Assembly (NCBI GenBank): GCA_017983695.1
Contig: JAGOAX010000008.1
Span: forward strand, 62,001 to 126,000
Length of the DNA: 64,000 nt
DNA from: Ferruginibacter sp.
GTDB lineage: Bacteria; Bacteroidota; Bacteroidia; Chitinophagales; Chitinophagaceae
Reading direction: 5' to 3'
A model generated the notes under the pieces. That model saw nothing but the letters and a program-made list of their open reading frames with translations. It did no database searches and had not been told where the DNA came from. Positions 1 through 9,954 of the stretch are shown piece after piece. The position numbers and the translations under genes are program-made. Within the stretch, counting starts at the first letter, position 1; the number at the start of each line of letters is the position of its first letter.

Positions 1-1
1 A

Positions 2-1045
2 GTTACAGACCCTGAGTTCCGTTATCGTCAGCGCTATGCAGATTTAATTGTGAATCCAGGCGTAAAAGAAACTTTTATCAAGCGTACCAAAATGGTTAAT
101 TCCATTCGTGAGTTTTTAAATGAACGTGGCGCATTGGAAGTTGATACGCCCGTTTTGCAAAGCATACCGGGTGGTGCTGCTGCAAGGCCTTTCACTACAC
201 ATCACAATGCATTGGATGTACCGATGTACATGCGTATTGCTAACGAGCTGTATTTAAAAAGATTGATCGTTGGTGGGTTTGAATGGGTGTATGAATTCAG
301 TCGCAACTTCCGTAACGAAGGGATGGACCGCACCCATAATCCTGAATTTACCGTTTTGGAATTTTATGTAGCGTATAAAGATTATGAGTGGATGATGGAT
401 ACCACCGAACAAATGCTGGAGAAAGCAGCTATTGCCACAAACGGCACCAGTAAAGTTTTGGTTGGTGAAAAAGAAATTGATTTTAAAGCCCCGTACAAAA
501 GAATAACCATGTACGATGCTATTAAAGAATTTACCGGTTTTGATATTAGTGAAATGGATGAAGCAGGCATAAGAAATGTTTGCAGGGAATTAAAAATTCA
601 TGCAGATGAAAAATGGGGCAAGGGAAAACTGATTGACGAGATTTTTGGTGCTAAATGCGAAGGCAACTATATTCAGCCAACTTTTATTACAGATTACCCG
701 GTAGAAATGAGTCCGCTTACCAAAAAGCACCGCAGCAAACCTGGTTTGGTAGAACGTTTTGAGTTGATGTGCAATGGCAAGGAAATTGCCAATGCATACA
801 GTGAATTAAACGACCCTATTGAACAACGGGAACGTTTTGAAGAGCAGGTAAAACTAATGGAACGTGGCGATGATGAAGCCATGTTTATTGATCATGATTT
901 TTTACGAGCCCTGGAATATGGTATGCCGCCAACAAGTGGTATTGGCTTTGGTATCGACAGAATTGCTATGTTACTAACCAACCAACATTCCATACAGGAT
1001 GTATTATTCTTCCCGATGATGCGGCCGGAGAATCAGCCTGAATAA
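2..1045 (+). CDS. lysS: Lysine--tRNA ligase (class II), 5'-truncated by window edge
   Basis: Charges tRNA-Lys with lysine in the cytoplasm. The reading frame is open from base 2, so the gene starts before the window; the GTG at 50 is internal, since the preceding codons read [16 protein letters not shown], a conserved LysRS stretch. Class II motif 2 is seen as [20 protein letters not shown] followed by the EFYVAY strand, and motif 3 as [15 protein letters not shown] near the C terminus. The N-terminal OB-fold anticodon-binding domain is missing from the window. It ends 24 bases before a secreted cyclophilin gene on the same strand. The family call is firm; only the N-terminal third or so is unseen. 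Confidence 0.97.
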   Translation, partial: VTDPEFRYRQRYADLIVNPGVKETFIKRTKMVNSIREFLNERGALEVDTPVLQSIPGGAAARPFTTHHNALDVPMYMRIANELYLKRLIVGGFEWVYEFSRNFRNEGMDRTHNPEFTVLEFYVAYKDYEWMMDTTEQMLEKAAIATNGTSKVLVGEKEIDFKAPYKRITMYDAIKEFTGFDISEMDEAGIRNVCRELKIHADEKWGKGKLIDEIFGAKCEGNYIQPTFITDYPVEMSPLTKKHRSKPGLVERFELMCNGKEIANAYSELNDPIEQRERFEEQVKLMERGDDEAMFIDHDFLRALEYGMPPTSGIGFGIDRIAMLLTNQHSIQDVLFFPMMRPENQPE

Positions 1046-1069
1046 TAAACTTAATCTTACATTAGCAGT

Positions 1070-1645
1070 ATGAAAAAAAATATTTTCATACTGCTTTTTT
1101 GTTTTTGCCTGTCAAATCTTTTTGCCCAGAAAAATATTACCTGTTTAATTAAAACAGAACAGGGTAACATCACCATTGAATTATATCCTGCAAAAGCTCC
1201 GGTAACTGTTGCTAATTTTTTAAACTATGTGGATGCACATTTGTACGACAGCAGTTCTTTCTTCCGTGCTGTTACCTTAAATAATCAACCCAATAATGCG
1301 GTGAAAATTGAAGTGATACAGGGTGGTAATGTAGATTCGCTGAAAGAATTTGCACCCATTAACCTGGAAACAACAACGCAAACCGGCCTGCTGCATAAGG
1401 ATGGTACTATATCTATGGCAAGAAACGCCCCTGCATCTGCTACCAGCAGTTTTTTTATCTGCATTAACGACCAGCCTTCACTGGATTATGGTGGCAAAAG
1501 AAATGCCGACGGACAAGGTTTTGCAGCTTTTGGTAAAGTGGTAAACGGGATGGAGGCAGTAAAAAAAATTCAACAACTATATCCTGAACAGGGGCAATAT
1601 TTTAAACCTGTTGTACAAATTATTTCCATCACACGAATACAATAA
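1070..1645 (+). CDS. Secreted cyclophilin-type peptidyl-prolyl isomerase
   Basis: Predicted to catalyse cis-trans isomerisation of X-Pro bonds outside the cytoplasm. The 191-residue product begins with a signal peptide (hydrophobic stretch to FAQ near residue 20). The cyclophilin core follows: FFRAV near residue 65, the substrate loop around IQGG, GTISMAR, ATSSFFICIND, LDYGG and GFAAFGKVVNGMEAV. The catalytic Arg is expected in the FFRAV segment. The start is the first ATG after lysS and gives a clean signal sequence. The next gene begins 3 bases after its stop, so the two are probably cotranscribed. It is at the short end for periplasmic cyclophilins, with no extra domain. Confidence 0.92.
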   Translation: MKKNIFILLFCFCLSNLFAQKNITCLIKTEQGNITIELYPAKAPVTVANFLNYVDAHLYDSSSFFRAVTLNNQPNNAVKIEVIQGGNVDSLKEFAPINLETTTQTGLLHKDGTISMARNAPASATSSFFICINDQPSLDYGGKRNADGQGFAAFGKVVNGMEAVKKIQQLYPEQGQYFKPVVQIISITRIQ

Positions 1646-1648
1646 ACC

Positions 1649-3979
1649 ATGCAAAAGATCTTTATCCTGTTTTTATTTGCTGCTGCACAAAATGTAATGG
1701 CACAAAATTTTGTAAGCAACCAGCGGCCCAGCAAAGGAACAGAACGTGTTGCCGCATTTAACCAACACCAGGCGGCAATAAATTTATCTGCTTATAAAAA
1801 ATTGCAATGGCGCAATGTTGGGCCCGATAATATAAGTGGCCGCTGTACTGATGTGTGGGGCATCTCCGGCAATAAAAATATTGTGTATGCCGCTTTTGCA
1901 ACAGGAGGTTTATGGAAAACAGCAGATGCAGGCAAAACATGGCTTCCGCTGTTTGATAAACAAGGTACCCAGTCAATTGGCAATATGGCAATAGCTCCAT
2001 CAAACAATAATATTATTTATGTGGGTACCGGCGAGGCTAATATTTTCAGAGCGTCTTTACCAGGTATTGGTATGTTTAAATCTGCCGATGCAGGTAAAAC
2101 ATGGCAGCATATTGGTTTGGAAAATACCGGCACTATTGCAAGGGTGATAATACATCCAACGGATGCATCAACAGTTTATGTTGCGGCAGGTGGTAATGAG
2201 TGGAGTTATAATAATGACAGGGGTGTTTATCAAACTACTGATGGCGGCAAAACATGGAAAAAAATTTTAGGTGATGATAATAAAACAGGCTGCATCGATT
2301 TAAGAATGGATCCATCGGATCCTAATACTATTTATGCTTCAATGTGGAACCGCATACGCAAACGCTGGAGCGATCCTGTGCCGGAAGATAACGATCATAT
2401 TTACAAAACCATAGATGGGGGCAAAACCTGGAAGCCGCTTACCAATGGACTGCCTGATACAAAGAATACCGGTAGAATAGGAATTGATATCTCCAGGAGC
2501 AACCCTGCTGTTATTTATGCTTTTGTTGATAACCACGATAAAAAAAGAGAAGTCAAAAAAGGAGAGCTCGATCCTTACGGAAGGCCAATAGAAATTGTGG
2601 TAAAGGGAGTGGAAGTTTACAAAAGCAGTGACAAGGGTGAAAGCTGGACAAAGATGTCAGAGAACAACAATTTTATGGAAAGGTTTTGTGGCACGTATGG
2701 TTGGGTAATGGGGCAGATAAGAGTAAACCCTTTAGATGAAAACTGTTTGTATATTTTAGGATTGGCTATGGCAAAATCGAATGATGCCGGTAAAACATGG
2801 AAACGTTTTCAACCAAAAGATACCACCAGCGATTATATTCATGGTGATAACCATGGTTTGTGGATTGACCCGGCAGATTCTAATTATATTATTAACGGTG
2901 ATGATGGTGGCGTTGCATTAACCTACGATGGCGGCAAAAAATGGAAAAACTTTTATAAGCAGATTCCAACAACACAATTCTATAATATTACTTACGATTC
3001 AAGGGTGCCGTACAATATCATTGGTTCAGTACAGGATGAAGGCTCATTTATGGGAAGCATAAAAAATACTTTTGGTATTAAAGACAGTATCATCAGTAAA
3101 TGGAAATACGGACCGGGCGGAGAAGGTGTTATTCATGCCATTGACCCCGGCGATGCCAATACCATTTACACCTCTTCGTTTTATGGCCGCTTAATAAAAG
3201 CTAATCTTGATTTACCCGATTCCGTACAGGAAAGAAATATTGCGCCCAAAAAAGCTGACGATGAAGAAACGCACAGGGGCGAATGGCTTGCCTATACTAT
3301 GATATCGCCACACAATAGTTTTACTGTTTACCATGGCATGCAATATTTATTTAAGTCGGCAGATAGCGGAGCTACATGGAAAAGGATCAGTCCCGATATG
3401 AGTAACAACAATAAACAACGAATGGGTAAAACGCCTTATGCTATTAATCACCAGGCCATAACTGCTGTTGACGAATCGCCGTTTAAAAAAGGATTATTAT
3501 ATGTTGGTACCGATGATGGCAGGGTTTGGATAAGTTTAAATGATGGCGGTAACTGGAATGAAATTACTAATGGCCTGCCTGCAAATGCACATGTATCAAG
3601 ATTGGTAGCATCAAAATATAATGCAGCAACAGTGTATGTAACATTAAGCGACAGACGGGAAGATAATATTACTCCTTATATTTTTAAATCGTCCGACATG
3701 GGGAAAACATGGATACCTGTTGCAGGTAATTTGCCACATAGCCCGGTAAACGTTATAAGAGAAGACCCCAACAAAAAAAATATTTTGTATTGCGGAACAG
3801 ATATGGGAGTTTATGTAAGCAATACCGGTGGGCAAAAATGGATACCGTTAAATAATAATCTGCCTACTATTGTATCTGTACAGGATCTGTTTATTCATCC
3901 TAAAACAAATCAATTGGTAATTGCAACTTACGGCAGAGGCATATATGCTTTGGATGATATAAGTATGCTGCAAAAATAA
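1649..3979 (+). CDS. Secreted VPS10/sortilin-like BNR-repeat beta-propeller protein
   Basis: Exported 776-residue protein of unknown substrate. After a signal peptide ending near MAQ (residue 19) it has many Asp-box/BNR repeats, visible as SADAGKTW, TTDGGKTW, TIDGGKTW, SDKGESW, SNDAGKTW, SADSGATW and SSDMGKTW, the hallmark of sortilin-like VPS10 propellers. Such proteins in Bacteroidota are often annotated as glycosyl hydrolase or sortilin-family, but I see no catalytic signature, so a binding role is as likely. The C terminus ends GRGIYALDDISMLQK, with no type IX secretion sorting domain visible. It lies 3 bases behind the cyclophilin, suggesting a small export operon. Confidence 0.9.
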   Translation: MQKIFILFLFAAAQNVMAQNFVSNQRPSKGTERVAAFNQHQAAINLSAYKKLQWRNVGPDNISGRCTDVWGISGNKNIVYAAFATGGLWKTADAGKTWLPLFDKQGTQSIGNMAIAPSNNNIIYVGTGEANIFRASLPGIGMFKSADAGKTWQHIGLENTGTIARVIIHPTDASTVYVAAGGNEWSYNNDRGVYQTTDGGKTWKKILGDDNKTGCIDLRMDPSDPNTIYASMWNRIRKRWSDPVPEDNDHIYKTIDGGKTWKPLTNGLPDTKNTGRIGIDISRSNPAVIYAFVDNHDKKREVKKGELDPYGRPIEIVVKGVEVYKSSDKGESWTKMSENNNFMERFCGTYGWVMGQIRVNPLDENCLYILGLAMAKSNDAGKTWKRFQPKDTTSDYIHGDNHGLWIDPADSNYIINGDDGGVALTYDGGKKWKNFYKQIPTTQFYNITYDSRVPYNIIGSVQDEGSFMGSIKNTFGIKDSIISKWKYGPGGEGVIHAIDPGDANTIYTSSFYGRLIKANLDLPDSVQERNIAPKKADDEETHRGEWLAYTMISPHNSFTVYHGMQYLFKSADSGATWKRISPDMSNNNKQRMGKTPYAINHQAITAVDESPFKKGLLYVGTDDGRVWISLNDGGNWNEITNGLPANAHVSRLVASKYNAATVYVTLSDRREDNITPYIFKSSDMGKTWIPVAGNLPHSPVNVIREDPNKKNILYCGTDMGVYVSNTGGQKWIPLNNNLPTIVSVQDLFIHPKTNQLVIATYGRGIYALDDISMLQK

Positions 3980-4105
3980 TTGTACCGGGTTTTGAATATT
4001 GAATAAAAATTGAAGCCCTTTTCTTGCTGTAAATAATTAGTTCAAAACACTTGCAATCCACATTTTTAAGCATTAATTTTCATATATAACCAAAACCAAG
4101 TTATT

Positions 4106-4459
4106 ATGAAACAGATAATCTCTTCCCGGATAGCAGGTATTATTTTTGCCCTTGCCGTTGGTACTTTTGGTGTGTTGCATTTTATGAATGCAGAGGAAAT
4201 GAAAAGCGGTGTTCCTGAATATGTGCCCGGTGGCATAATATGGATTTATGTAACAGGTGCCGGTATGATACTGGCTGCAATTGCTATAATAATAAATAAA
4301 GCTGCACGCCTTGCCTGTTATTTACTGGCAGCTATGTTTTTAATTTTTGTGTTTACACTGCATTTAAAACACCTGGTAAACGGCAATTTTACCAATGTGT
4401 TAAAAGATACCGCCATGGCAATGGGTGCAATTGTTATTGGTAATAATGCTACTGATTAA
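4106..4459 (+). CDS. DoxX-like four-helix membrane protein
   Basis: Small integral inner-membrane protein of 117 residues with about four hydrophobic segments (approximately residues 8-25, 43-63, 68-87 and 98-113). The FGVLHF motif in helix 1 and the PEYVPGG loop before helix 2 are typical of DoxX-like proteins, whose biochemical role is not settled. It is preceded by 126 bases with no gene and no clear hairpin, and followed by a strong bidirectional terminator, so it is probably a single-gene unit. Confidence 0.82.
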   Translation: MKQIISSRIAGIIFALAVGTFGVLHFMNAEEMKSGVPEYVPGGIIWIYVTGAGMILAAIAIIINKAARLACYLLAAMFLIFVFTLHLKHLVNGNFTNVLKDTAMAMGAIVIGNNATD

Positions 4460-4466
4460 TATCTTA

Positions 4467-4497
4467 TAGAATGGGCCACATTTTGTGGCCCATTCTA
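4467..4497. terminator. Bidirectional intrinsic terminator
   Basis: A 14-bp perfect stem (4467-4480 with 4484-4497, TAGAATGGGCCACA) and a 3-base loop, followed by TTTATTTT on the plus strand and A-rich DNA on the other side. It sits between convergent genes and can serve both the DoxX-like gene and the DUF5916 gene. Confidence 0.9.
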
Positions 4498-4499
4498 TT

Positions 4500-7001
4500 T
4501 TATTTTTTCTTTCCGATTTTACTTCTTGCAGTAAGATAATCTAAGAAATAAATAACCCGTATTGAAAAGCTGTTAGCCTGTGGATTTCTAATAGTTTTAT
4601 CAAAATTGCTGAAATAATTATTTTCAAATTCCCGGTTAAATGATTCGGAAATATCTTTCCATACGATATTAATAAAACTGCCTTGTGCAAACTGCCAGGT
4701 GTACACCAGGTCGGTACTGAGAAAATTATAATTCTGATTTACATTTTGTGTAAACGGTACTGCAGGTGCAACAAGGTTACCGTATTTATTTAATTCGTAA
4801 AACTGCTGCGGTGCCACTTTGCTCCAGTAATGCCTTGCCCTTAAAGTAATGCCCATTTTATTGGTAAAGCTGTATTTCATGCTCAGTATATTTTCTACAG
4901 TACGTAAATCTCTTCTGCTAAAAATAACTGTATCATTTATAGCACCCATTCCTGAATATTTTACAGCTGCAAAACCCTGGCTGTTTTTATGAAACTCCAT
5001 ACTTAAAGAATTATCGATAGAGAATTTACTGCTGAAACGTATTTTACCAAACAGGGTTGGGGTAAAACTTTTTCTGTTAAACACACCGCCGGTACCGCCA
5101 AATATTTCTGCACCCCATGATAATTTTTTTGATTGATTACTATTCCACCACATACCGCCGCCAATTCTGCCCTTATTTTGAAACACCCTCCCCGGTACTC
5201 TTGCTTCATAAAAATCATTGATGCTATACCCCCAGTTTATATTGGCACCTACCCACCATAATTTCTTTGTTTGTCCATTCATGTTAACATTTCCACCACC
5301 GCTCTGGTACATCTTTTCTTTTCTTTTTAAAATATCTATTGGTGTAACCAGCCGGCTGTAAAAAGTATTAAAATTCAAACGAAGTTGTGTGAAGATCCGT
5401 TTTGGCTTTACCCAGTTATACCCCATCCATAATCCCTGGTCCATTGTGTTATTATTGGTGAAATACCCAAGATCACTTTTATCATATTTATCGTTACTTA
5501 ACTCCTGCCAGATATTAAAGTTAAATTTACCGCTCGTTTTCCCCATGTAAACCGAATGAGCATAACCCGTAGTATTCTTTGCGCCCTTACCCAATACATT
5601 ACTTACACTGGCACTGCCACCAACATTCCATTTATTCTTTTTATCATTTAAATCAAATAAAAATGCACTTACATTAGCATCATAGTCTTTACCCGAACGC
5701 CATACATTGGTGTTTACAAAAGAAACACTGCTGTTATTTTTCATGGTTTGATCCAGCACAAATACATTATAATTAGTAAGTGGGTCGGTTTCAATTTTCC
5801 GTTGTTGCTTTGCACCGTTTTCCACTAGTGCATATTGAGGTTTTGTAACAGCATTTAGAACACCTATACCCAATCCTTTCTGGCTTCGGCCACTTATTTT
5901 TGTTGCGTTTACCAGCCTGCTTTGTTGCGGATTTTTTAAAACTGCTTCATCGCTACTTAATCCACCATCTACATCCCAGTAATGAATCGGCTCTCCACCA
6001 ATACGGCGGCTGTAAAATAAATTTCCTTTATTAAATAACTCTGTGCCTTCTGTAAAAAATGTTCTGTTCTCATCGTACTTTACTTCAAAGGGAGTAAGGT
6101 TCAATACTCTTTTATCACTTTGCACCTGGCCAAAATCGGGTATTAAGGTCATATCAAGTGTAAAGGCCTGGTTCAATCCAAATTTTACATCCATACCACC
6201 ATTTACCTGGCTGTTCCAGTTTTTTAAATCGGTTTGGTTATAGGGATAATGATTGGCATAAGTAGAAAAATAAGGAGAGAACTGTAAACGCAATGGAGGT
6301 TTAATATCCTGCAGGCCGGTAAGCATTCCTTCCTGTGTTAAAAATCCGTTTGCGGTAGGATCAATAGACTGCCAGAATAATTGCTCACCGCTTTTTTGCC
6401 TGCGCCTTACAATATTTAATCCCCAGTCCTGTATTTTCTTTTTTCCAAAACGAATAGCAGAGTAAGGCAGGAACATTTCAAAGCTCCAGCCGTCATTATT
6501 AATTTTTGCATTGCTTTGCCATACTGCATTCCAGCTAAAGTCTTCGCTGTTACCATTAGGGTTGGGTGCCTGCTTGGCATCCATTTGCTCACCAAGTGGT
6601 GTAACAAAATATTCAAAGCCATTTATCTTATCATTATAGGTATCAAAAATTACACCTACAAAATCATTGTTACCAAATCCATCCCTGCCTATTAATTCAG
6701 ATGCAATACTGTCTTTGGTTTTTTCGTGAAAATATCCGCCGATATAAATGCCTTCGTTATTATATAAAAAATATACTTCGCTTCTATTATCCGGATTCTC
6801 GGGTTTAAATGGAGTGGGGCGTAATGCTGTAAATTTATCTGCTACAGTAGTAGTTTTCCACTCCGGTTCATCTAAATTTCCATCAATTTTTAATGTGGTT
6901 AAAATACGTTGTGCGGCAATCTTTTTCTTTTCTGTTTGGCAGAAAGCAGTGGCGGTTAACAATATGCAGCAGCATATTGCTAATAATTTAAAGCAATTCA
7001 T
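4500..7001 (-). CDS. DUF5916 protein with N-terminal CBM9-like domain
   Basis: An 833-residue exported protein. It has a signal peptide (ends near AFCQ, residue 22), then a carbohydrate-binding family 9-like domain recognisable by IDGNLDEPEW and the following YFLYNNEGIYIGGYF, then the long DUF5916 region, which is rich in alternating aromatic strands (for example LNFNTFYSRLV) and ends in an aromatic YFLDY segment, consistent with an outer membrane beta-barrel. The family is widespread in Bacteroidota; some members are annotated as hydrolases without experimental basis. The gene stands alone: 132 bases separate its start from the SDR gene upstream and a terminator lies right at its stop. Confidence 0.88.
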   Translation of the reverse strand: MNCFKLLAICCCILLTATAFCQTEKKKIAAQRILTTLKIDGNLDEPEWKTTTVADKFTALRPTPFKPENPDNRSEVYFLYNNEGIYIGGYFHEKTKDSIASELIGRDGFGNNDFVGVIFDTYNDKINGFEYFVTPLGEQMDAKQAPNPNGNSEDFSWNAVWQSNAKINNDGWSFEMFLPYSAIRFGKKKIQDWGLNIVRRRQKSGEQLFWQSIDPTANGFLTQEGMLTGLQDIKPPLRLQFSPYFSTYANHYPYNQTDLKNWNSQVNGGMDVKFGLNQAFTLDMTLIPDFGQVQSDKRVLNLTPFEVKYDENRTFFTEGTELFNKGNLFYSRRIGGEPIHYWDVDGGLSSDEAVLKNPQQSRLVNATKISGRSQKGLGIGVLNAVTKPQYALVENGAKQQRKIETDPLTNYNVFVLDQTMKNNSSVSFVNTNVWRSGKDYDANVSAFLFDLNDKKNKWNVGGSASVSNVLGKGAKNTTGYAHSVYMGKTSGKFNFNIWQELSNDKYDKSDLGYFTNNNTMDQGLWMGYNWVKPKRIFTQLRLNFNTFYSRLVTPIDILKRKEKMYQSGGGNVNMNGQTKKLWWVGANINWGYSINDFYEARVPGRVFQNKGRIGGGMWWNSNQSKKLSWGAEIFGGTGGVFNRKSFTPTLFGKIRFSSKFSIDNSLSMEFHKNSQGFAAVKYSGMGAINDTVIFSRRDLRTVENILSMKYSFTNKMGITLRARHYWSKVAPQQFYELNKYGNLVAPAVPFTQNVNQNYNFLSTDLVYTWQFAQGSFINIVWKDISESFNREFENNYFSNFDKTIRNPQANSFSIRVIYFLDYLTARSKIGKKK

Positions 7002-7133
7002 GGCTATACTTTTTGGTTTGATTAGGCATTATTCATGGCGTAATAATGCAGGTACGAAATTAGACGTACAAGTGAGTAAAATGTTACCACTCATCAAACA
7101 AAAATTCTTTTAGCCTTTCTTTAACAGGAAAAA

Positions 7134-7961
7134 TTACACAAACAAATCTTTATACAATTGTGCACCGGGTACTACAGAATATTTACTTAAGTCTGTAATC
7201 CCTTCAGCAGCTAATACATCTTCATCAATAAATGTATTACCTGTACATTGTGCGGAAGGTTTAGATAAAATATAATAAGCAGCATCTGCAATAATATCAA
7301 CGGTGCGGCTCATCTTCATCAGCATTTCGCCGCCTAATAAATTATTTACAGCAGCAGTAGCTATTGTAGTACGTGGCCATAACGCATTGGCCGCTACATT
7401 GTATTTTTTTAATTCTGCCGAAAGGCCCAGGGCAATCATGCTCATATCATATTTACTAATGGTATAAGCCAAATGATTTTCAAACCATTTTAAATCCATA
7501 TTAATTGGTGGAGATAAATTGAGTATATGTGCATTGGTTCCTTTTTTAAGATGAGGGATGCATGCACGGCTTACCATAAAAGTTCCTCTTACATTGATAT
7601 CATACATCAGGTCGAAACGCTTTGGTTCTGTTTTTTCGGTTGGTGTAAGGTTAATAGCAGAGGCATTGTTTATTAAAATATCGATGCCGCCAAATTTTTC
7701 AACTGCTTTTGCAACTACATTATCTATCTGTTCTTCAAAACGAATATCGCATTGTACCGCCAGCGCTTTACCACCGGCCTGCTCCATTTCTTCGGCAGCA
7801 GAAAAAATAGTGCCCCCGAGTTTTGGATTTTCCTCCACACTTTTTGATGCAATTACTATATTGGCGCCTTCAGCTGCAAGGCGCAGGCCTATAGCTTTTC
7901 CGATACCACGTGAGGCGCCTGTAATTAAAACGGTTTTGTTTTGAAAAGACATAGCATGCAA
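7134..7961 (-). CDS. Short-chain dehydrogenase, HSDL2-like
   Basis: NAD(P)-dependent oxidoreductase of the classical SDR fold, 275 residues. The cofactor-binding motif TGASRGIG is at residues 14-21, the structural NNA at 98-100, and the catalytic Ser150, Tyr166 and Lys170 (YTISK) are all present. The insert SVEENPKLGGTI after strand 2 and the LNLSPP active-site segment are typical of the hydroxysteroid dehydrogenase-like 2 (HSDL2) subgroup, whose natural substrate is unclear. A second ATG three codons in (7952) would give MSFQNKT and may be the true start. The gene is alone between the DUF5916 gene and a terminator that closes the osmC operon. Confidence 0.92.
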   Translation of the reverse strand: MHAMSFQNKTVLITGASRGIGKAIGLRLAAEGANIVIASKSVEENPKLGGTIFSAAEEMEQAGGKALAVQCDIRFEEQIDNVVAKAVEKFGGIDILINNASAINLTPTEKTEPKRFDLMYDINVRGTFMVSRACIPHLKKGTNAHILNLSPPINMDLKWFENHLAYTISKYDMSMIALGLSAELKKYNVAANALWPRTTIATAAVNNLLGGEMLMKMSRTVDIIADAAYYILSKPSAQCTGNTFIDEDVLAAEGITDLSKYSVVPGAQLYKDLFV

Positions 7962-8042
7962 TTTTTGATGATAACCAAATGTAGTTGATTTAGGTATTAC
8001 TTAAAATACCATCGCAAATATTTATTTACCTGAATCAATAAA

Positions 8043-8076
8043 AACCCTTTCAGCTTATTACTAAACTGAAAGGGTT
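8043..8076 (-). terminator. Intrinsic terminator after osmC
   Basis: An 11-bp stem (8043-8053 with 8066-8076, AACCCTTTCAG) and a 12-base loop. On the minus strand it is followed by a T-rich tract, and it lies 24 bases downstream of the osmC stop, closing the aldo/keto reductase-ArsC-OsmC run. Confidence 0.82.
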
Positions 8077-8100
8077 ATTTTTCTTACTAAGCTGTATGTT

Positions 8101-8514
8101 TTATGAATTTAAACTTACCTCGTAGGTTTTATCGGTGTTAAGTAGTTTAGATATAAGGCAGTTGGCTTTTACATCTTCAATACATTCATCAAATTTTTCC
8201 TGGCTTATACCCGGTACAGCTGCTTTTACTACTATATGAGCATTTGTAATTGCTCCGGCATCTAAAGTGATAGTGCTGTTTACATCTATAGTTTCGGCAG
8301 TAAAACCGGCACCACTAATTACAAAAGTTAACTTCATGGCAAAACAGCCTGAAAGTGCCGCTGCCACCAATTCTTCCGGATTAGTACCTATTCCATCTGC
8401 AAAGCGTGAGTTAAAAGAATATTGTGTTTTGTTTAAAACCGTACTTTGTGTGGTTAAATGTCCACTACCTTCTTTTCCGGTACCGTTCCAAACGGCTGTT
8501 GCGTTACGTTTCAT
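8101..8514 (-). CDS. OsmC-family peroxiredoxin
   Basis: Thiol-dependent peroxidase family acting on organic hydroperoxides, cytoplasmic, 137 residues. The two catalytic cysteines are Cys57 in EELVAAALSGCFAM and Cys119 in KANCLISKLL; the N-terminal WNGTGKEGSGHL strand pair is that of the OsmC rather than the Ohr branch. It is the last gene of a three-gene minus-strand run with an ArsC-like protein and an aldo/keto reductase and is closed by a terminator, which fits an oxidative or osmotic stress function. Confidence 0.93.
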   Translation of the reverse strand: MKRNATAVWNGTGKEGSGHLTTQSTVLNKTQYSFNSRFADGIGTNPEELVAAALSGCFAMKLTFVISGAGFTAETIDVNSTITLDAGAITNAHIVVKAAVPGISQEKFDECIEDVKANCLISKLLNTDKTYEVSLNS

Positions 8515-8536
8515 TGTCTGTTTTTTTGTGAGTTAT

Positions 8537-8890
8537 TTATTTTAAAAGATTTGTATACTCTGTTTCTTTAAAGCCAACAATTATTGCATTGCTGTATTCA
8601 ACAATTGGTCTTTTTATAATACTGTTATTTTGCAGCATAACTTTTATTGCAGTGTCCTCGTCAATTACTTTTTGTTGTTCTACTGCCGGTAAATCACGCC
8701 AGGTGGTACTCCGCTTGTTAAAAATAGTTTCCCAACCCTTTTTGCTGCACCATGCTGCTACCTTCTCTTTGCTAATGCCCTGCAATTTATAATCATGAAA
8801 TGAAAAAGCAATATTGTTTTTTTGCAGCCATGTCATTACTTTTTTGGTAGCATCGCAATTTGGAATGCCGTATATGATGACTTTGCCCAT
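8537..8890 (-). CDS. ArsC/Spx-family (YffB-like) thioredoxin-fold protein
   Basis: A 117-residue protein of the ArsC/Spx superfamily. A single N-terminal Cys12 sits in GIPNCDATKK, the YffB-like form of the redox motif, and the Arg94-Pro95 pair in IIKRPIVEY is the family signature. It is probably a glutathione- or thiol-linked reductase of unknown substrate rather than a true arsenate reductase, since no arsenic resistance genes are near and the second-Cys arrangement of Spx (CxxC) is missing. It starts 1 base after the aldo/keto reductase stop (TAGAATG) and is followed by osmC, so the three are surely cotranscribed. Confidence 0.9.
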   Translation of the reverse strand: MGKVIIYGIPNCDATKKVMTWLQKNNIAFSFHDYKLQGISKEKVAAWCSKKGWETIFNKRSTTWRDLPAVEQQKVIDEDTAIKVMLQNNSIIKRPIVEYSNAIIVGFKETEYTNLLK

Positions 8891-8891
8891 T

Positions 8892-9881
8892 CTAGTATTC
8901 CGGCAATACCGGTTTTGTTTTCATAATACCTTCTATTTTTTCCATTACTTCGGGGGTAAGTTTTTCAAGAGCATCCAAAGCTTTTAAATTATCCAACAAT
9001 TGCACTTTTTTTGTAGCTCCTAAAATAGCCGTACTTACATTTGGATTTTTTATACACCAGGCAATACTTAATGCTGCCGTTGTTACACCTAATTTATTGG
9101 CAAGCTCACTCAGTTTTTTTACCTTTTTCACTTTTTCATCTATCACCCAACGTTGTTTAAGCCAATCGAAACCTGCCAATGCAAAACGGCTGTTTTTAGG
9201 AATAGCTTCGTTGTACTTACCGGTTAACAGCCCGCTTGCCAATGGACTCCATATGGTAGTACCCATTCCTACGGTTCTAAAAATATCCAGGTATTCTTTA
9301 TCAATTTTTTCTCTTTCAAATAAGTTGTATTGTGGTTGTTCCATCGTTGGGCCAATCAGGCGGTAATGTTCTGCCACACGATGTGCTTCCATAATTTCCA
9401 CACCGCTCCACTCACTGGTGCCCCAATATAAAATTTTGCCCTGCTGAATAAGATGATTCATGGCCCATACAGTTTCTTCAATGGGAGTATTTTTATCGGG
9501 GCGGTGGCAGAAAAACATATCCAGGTAATCTACTCCTAATCTTTGTAATGCTTCATCACAAGCTTCTAATACATGCTTACGGCTTAAACCGGCTTGGTTT
9601 GGTTTATTCTCTTTTCCCCGCCAACCCCAAAAAACTTTTGACGAGACGGTGTAAGAAGTACGATCCCATTTTTTCTTTTTCAACACACGGCCCATCATTT
9701 TTTCACTTTCGCCAAGTGCATAAACTTCTGCATTGTCAAAAAAATTAATGCCATTGTCGTAAGCAATACCCATTAACTCATCTGCAACTTTATCATTAAT
9801 TTGTTTGCTGAAGCTTACCCAGCTTCCAAAAGAAAGTACACTAACCTGTAACCCTGATTTTCCGAGGCGGCGATATTGCAT
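8892..9881 (-). CDS. Aldo/keto reductase, potassium-channel beta-subunit-like
   Basis: NADPH-dependent carbonyl reductase with a TIM-barrel fold, 329 residues. The catalytic tetrad is visible: Asp49 and Tyr54 in FFDNAEVY, Lys82 in VSSKVFWG, His126 in FFCHRPD. The sequence style (YRRLGKSGLQVSVLSFGSW at the N terminus, WGTSEWSG, AILGAT near the C terminus) is that of the voltage-gated K+ channel beta subunit/YghZ group of AKRs. The physiological substrate cannot be read from the sequence. It is the first gene of the run with the ArsC-like gene and osmC, which supports a detoxification role for reactive carbonyls or oxidants. Confidence 0.92.
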   Translation of the reverse strand: MQYRRLGKSGLQVSVLSFGSWVSFSKQINDKVADELMGIAYDNGINFFDNAEVYALGESEKMMGRVLKKKKWDRTSYTVSSKVFWGWRGKENKPNQAGLSRKHVLEACDEALQRLGVDYLDMFFCHRPDKNTPIEETVWAMNHLIQQGKILYWGTSEWSGVEIMEAHRVAEHYRLIGPTMEQPQYNLFEREKIDKEYLDIFRTVGMGTTIWSPLASGLLTGKYNEAIPKNSRFALAGFDWLKQRWVIDEKVKKVKKLSELANKLGVTTAALSIAWCIKNPNVSTAILGATKKVQLLDNLKALDALEKLTPEVMEKIEGIMKTKPVLPEY

Positions 9882-9954
9882 AAAATATTTTTTCTTTAAC
9901 CCTGAGAAACGAAGTTAATATAACAACTGCAGGAAAATATTGTTTAAATACAGT

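Noticed and set aside
8537..8890. Arsenate reductase of an arsenic operon
   Set aside because: No arsR, acr3 or arsB nearby and the neighbours are general redox genes; the YffB-like group is a better fit.
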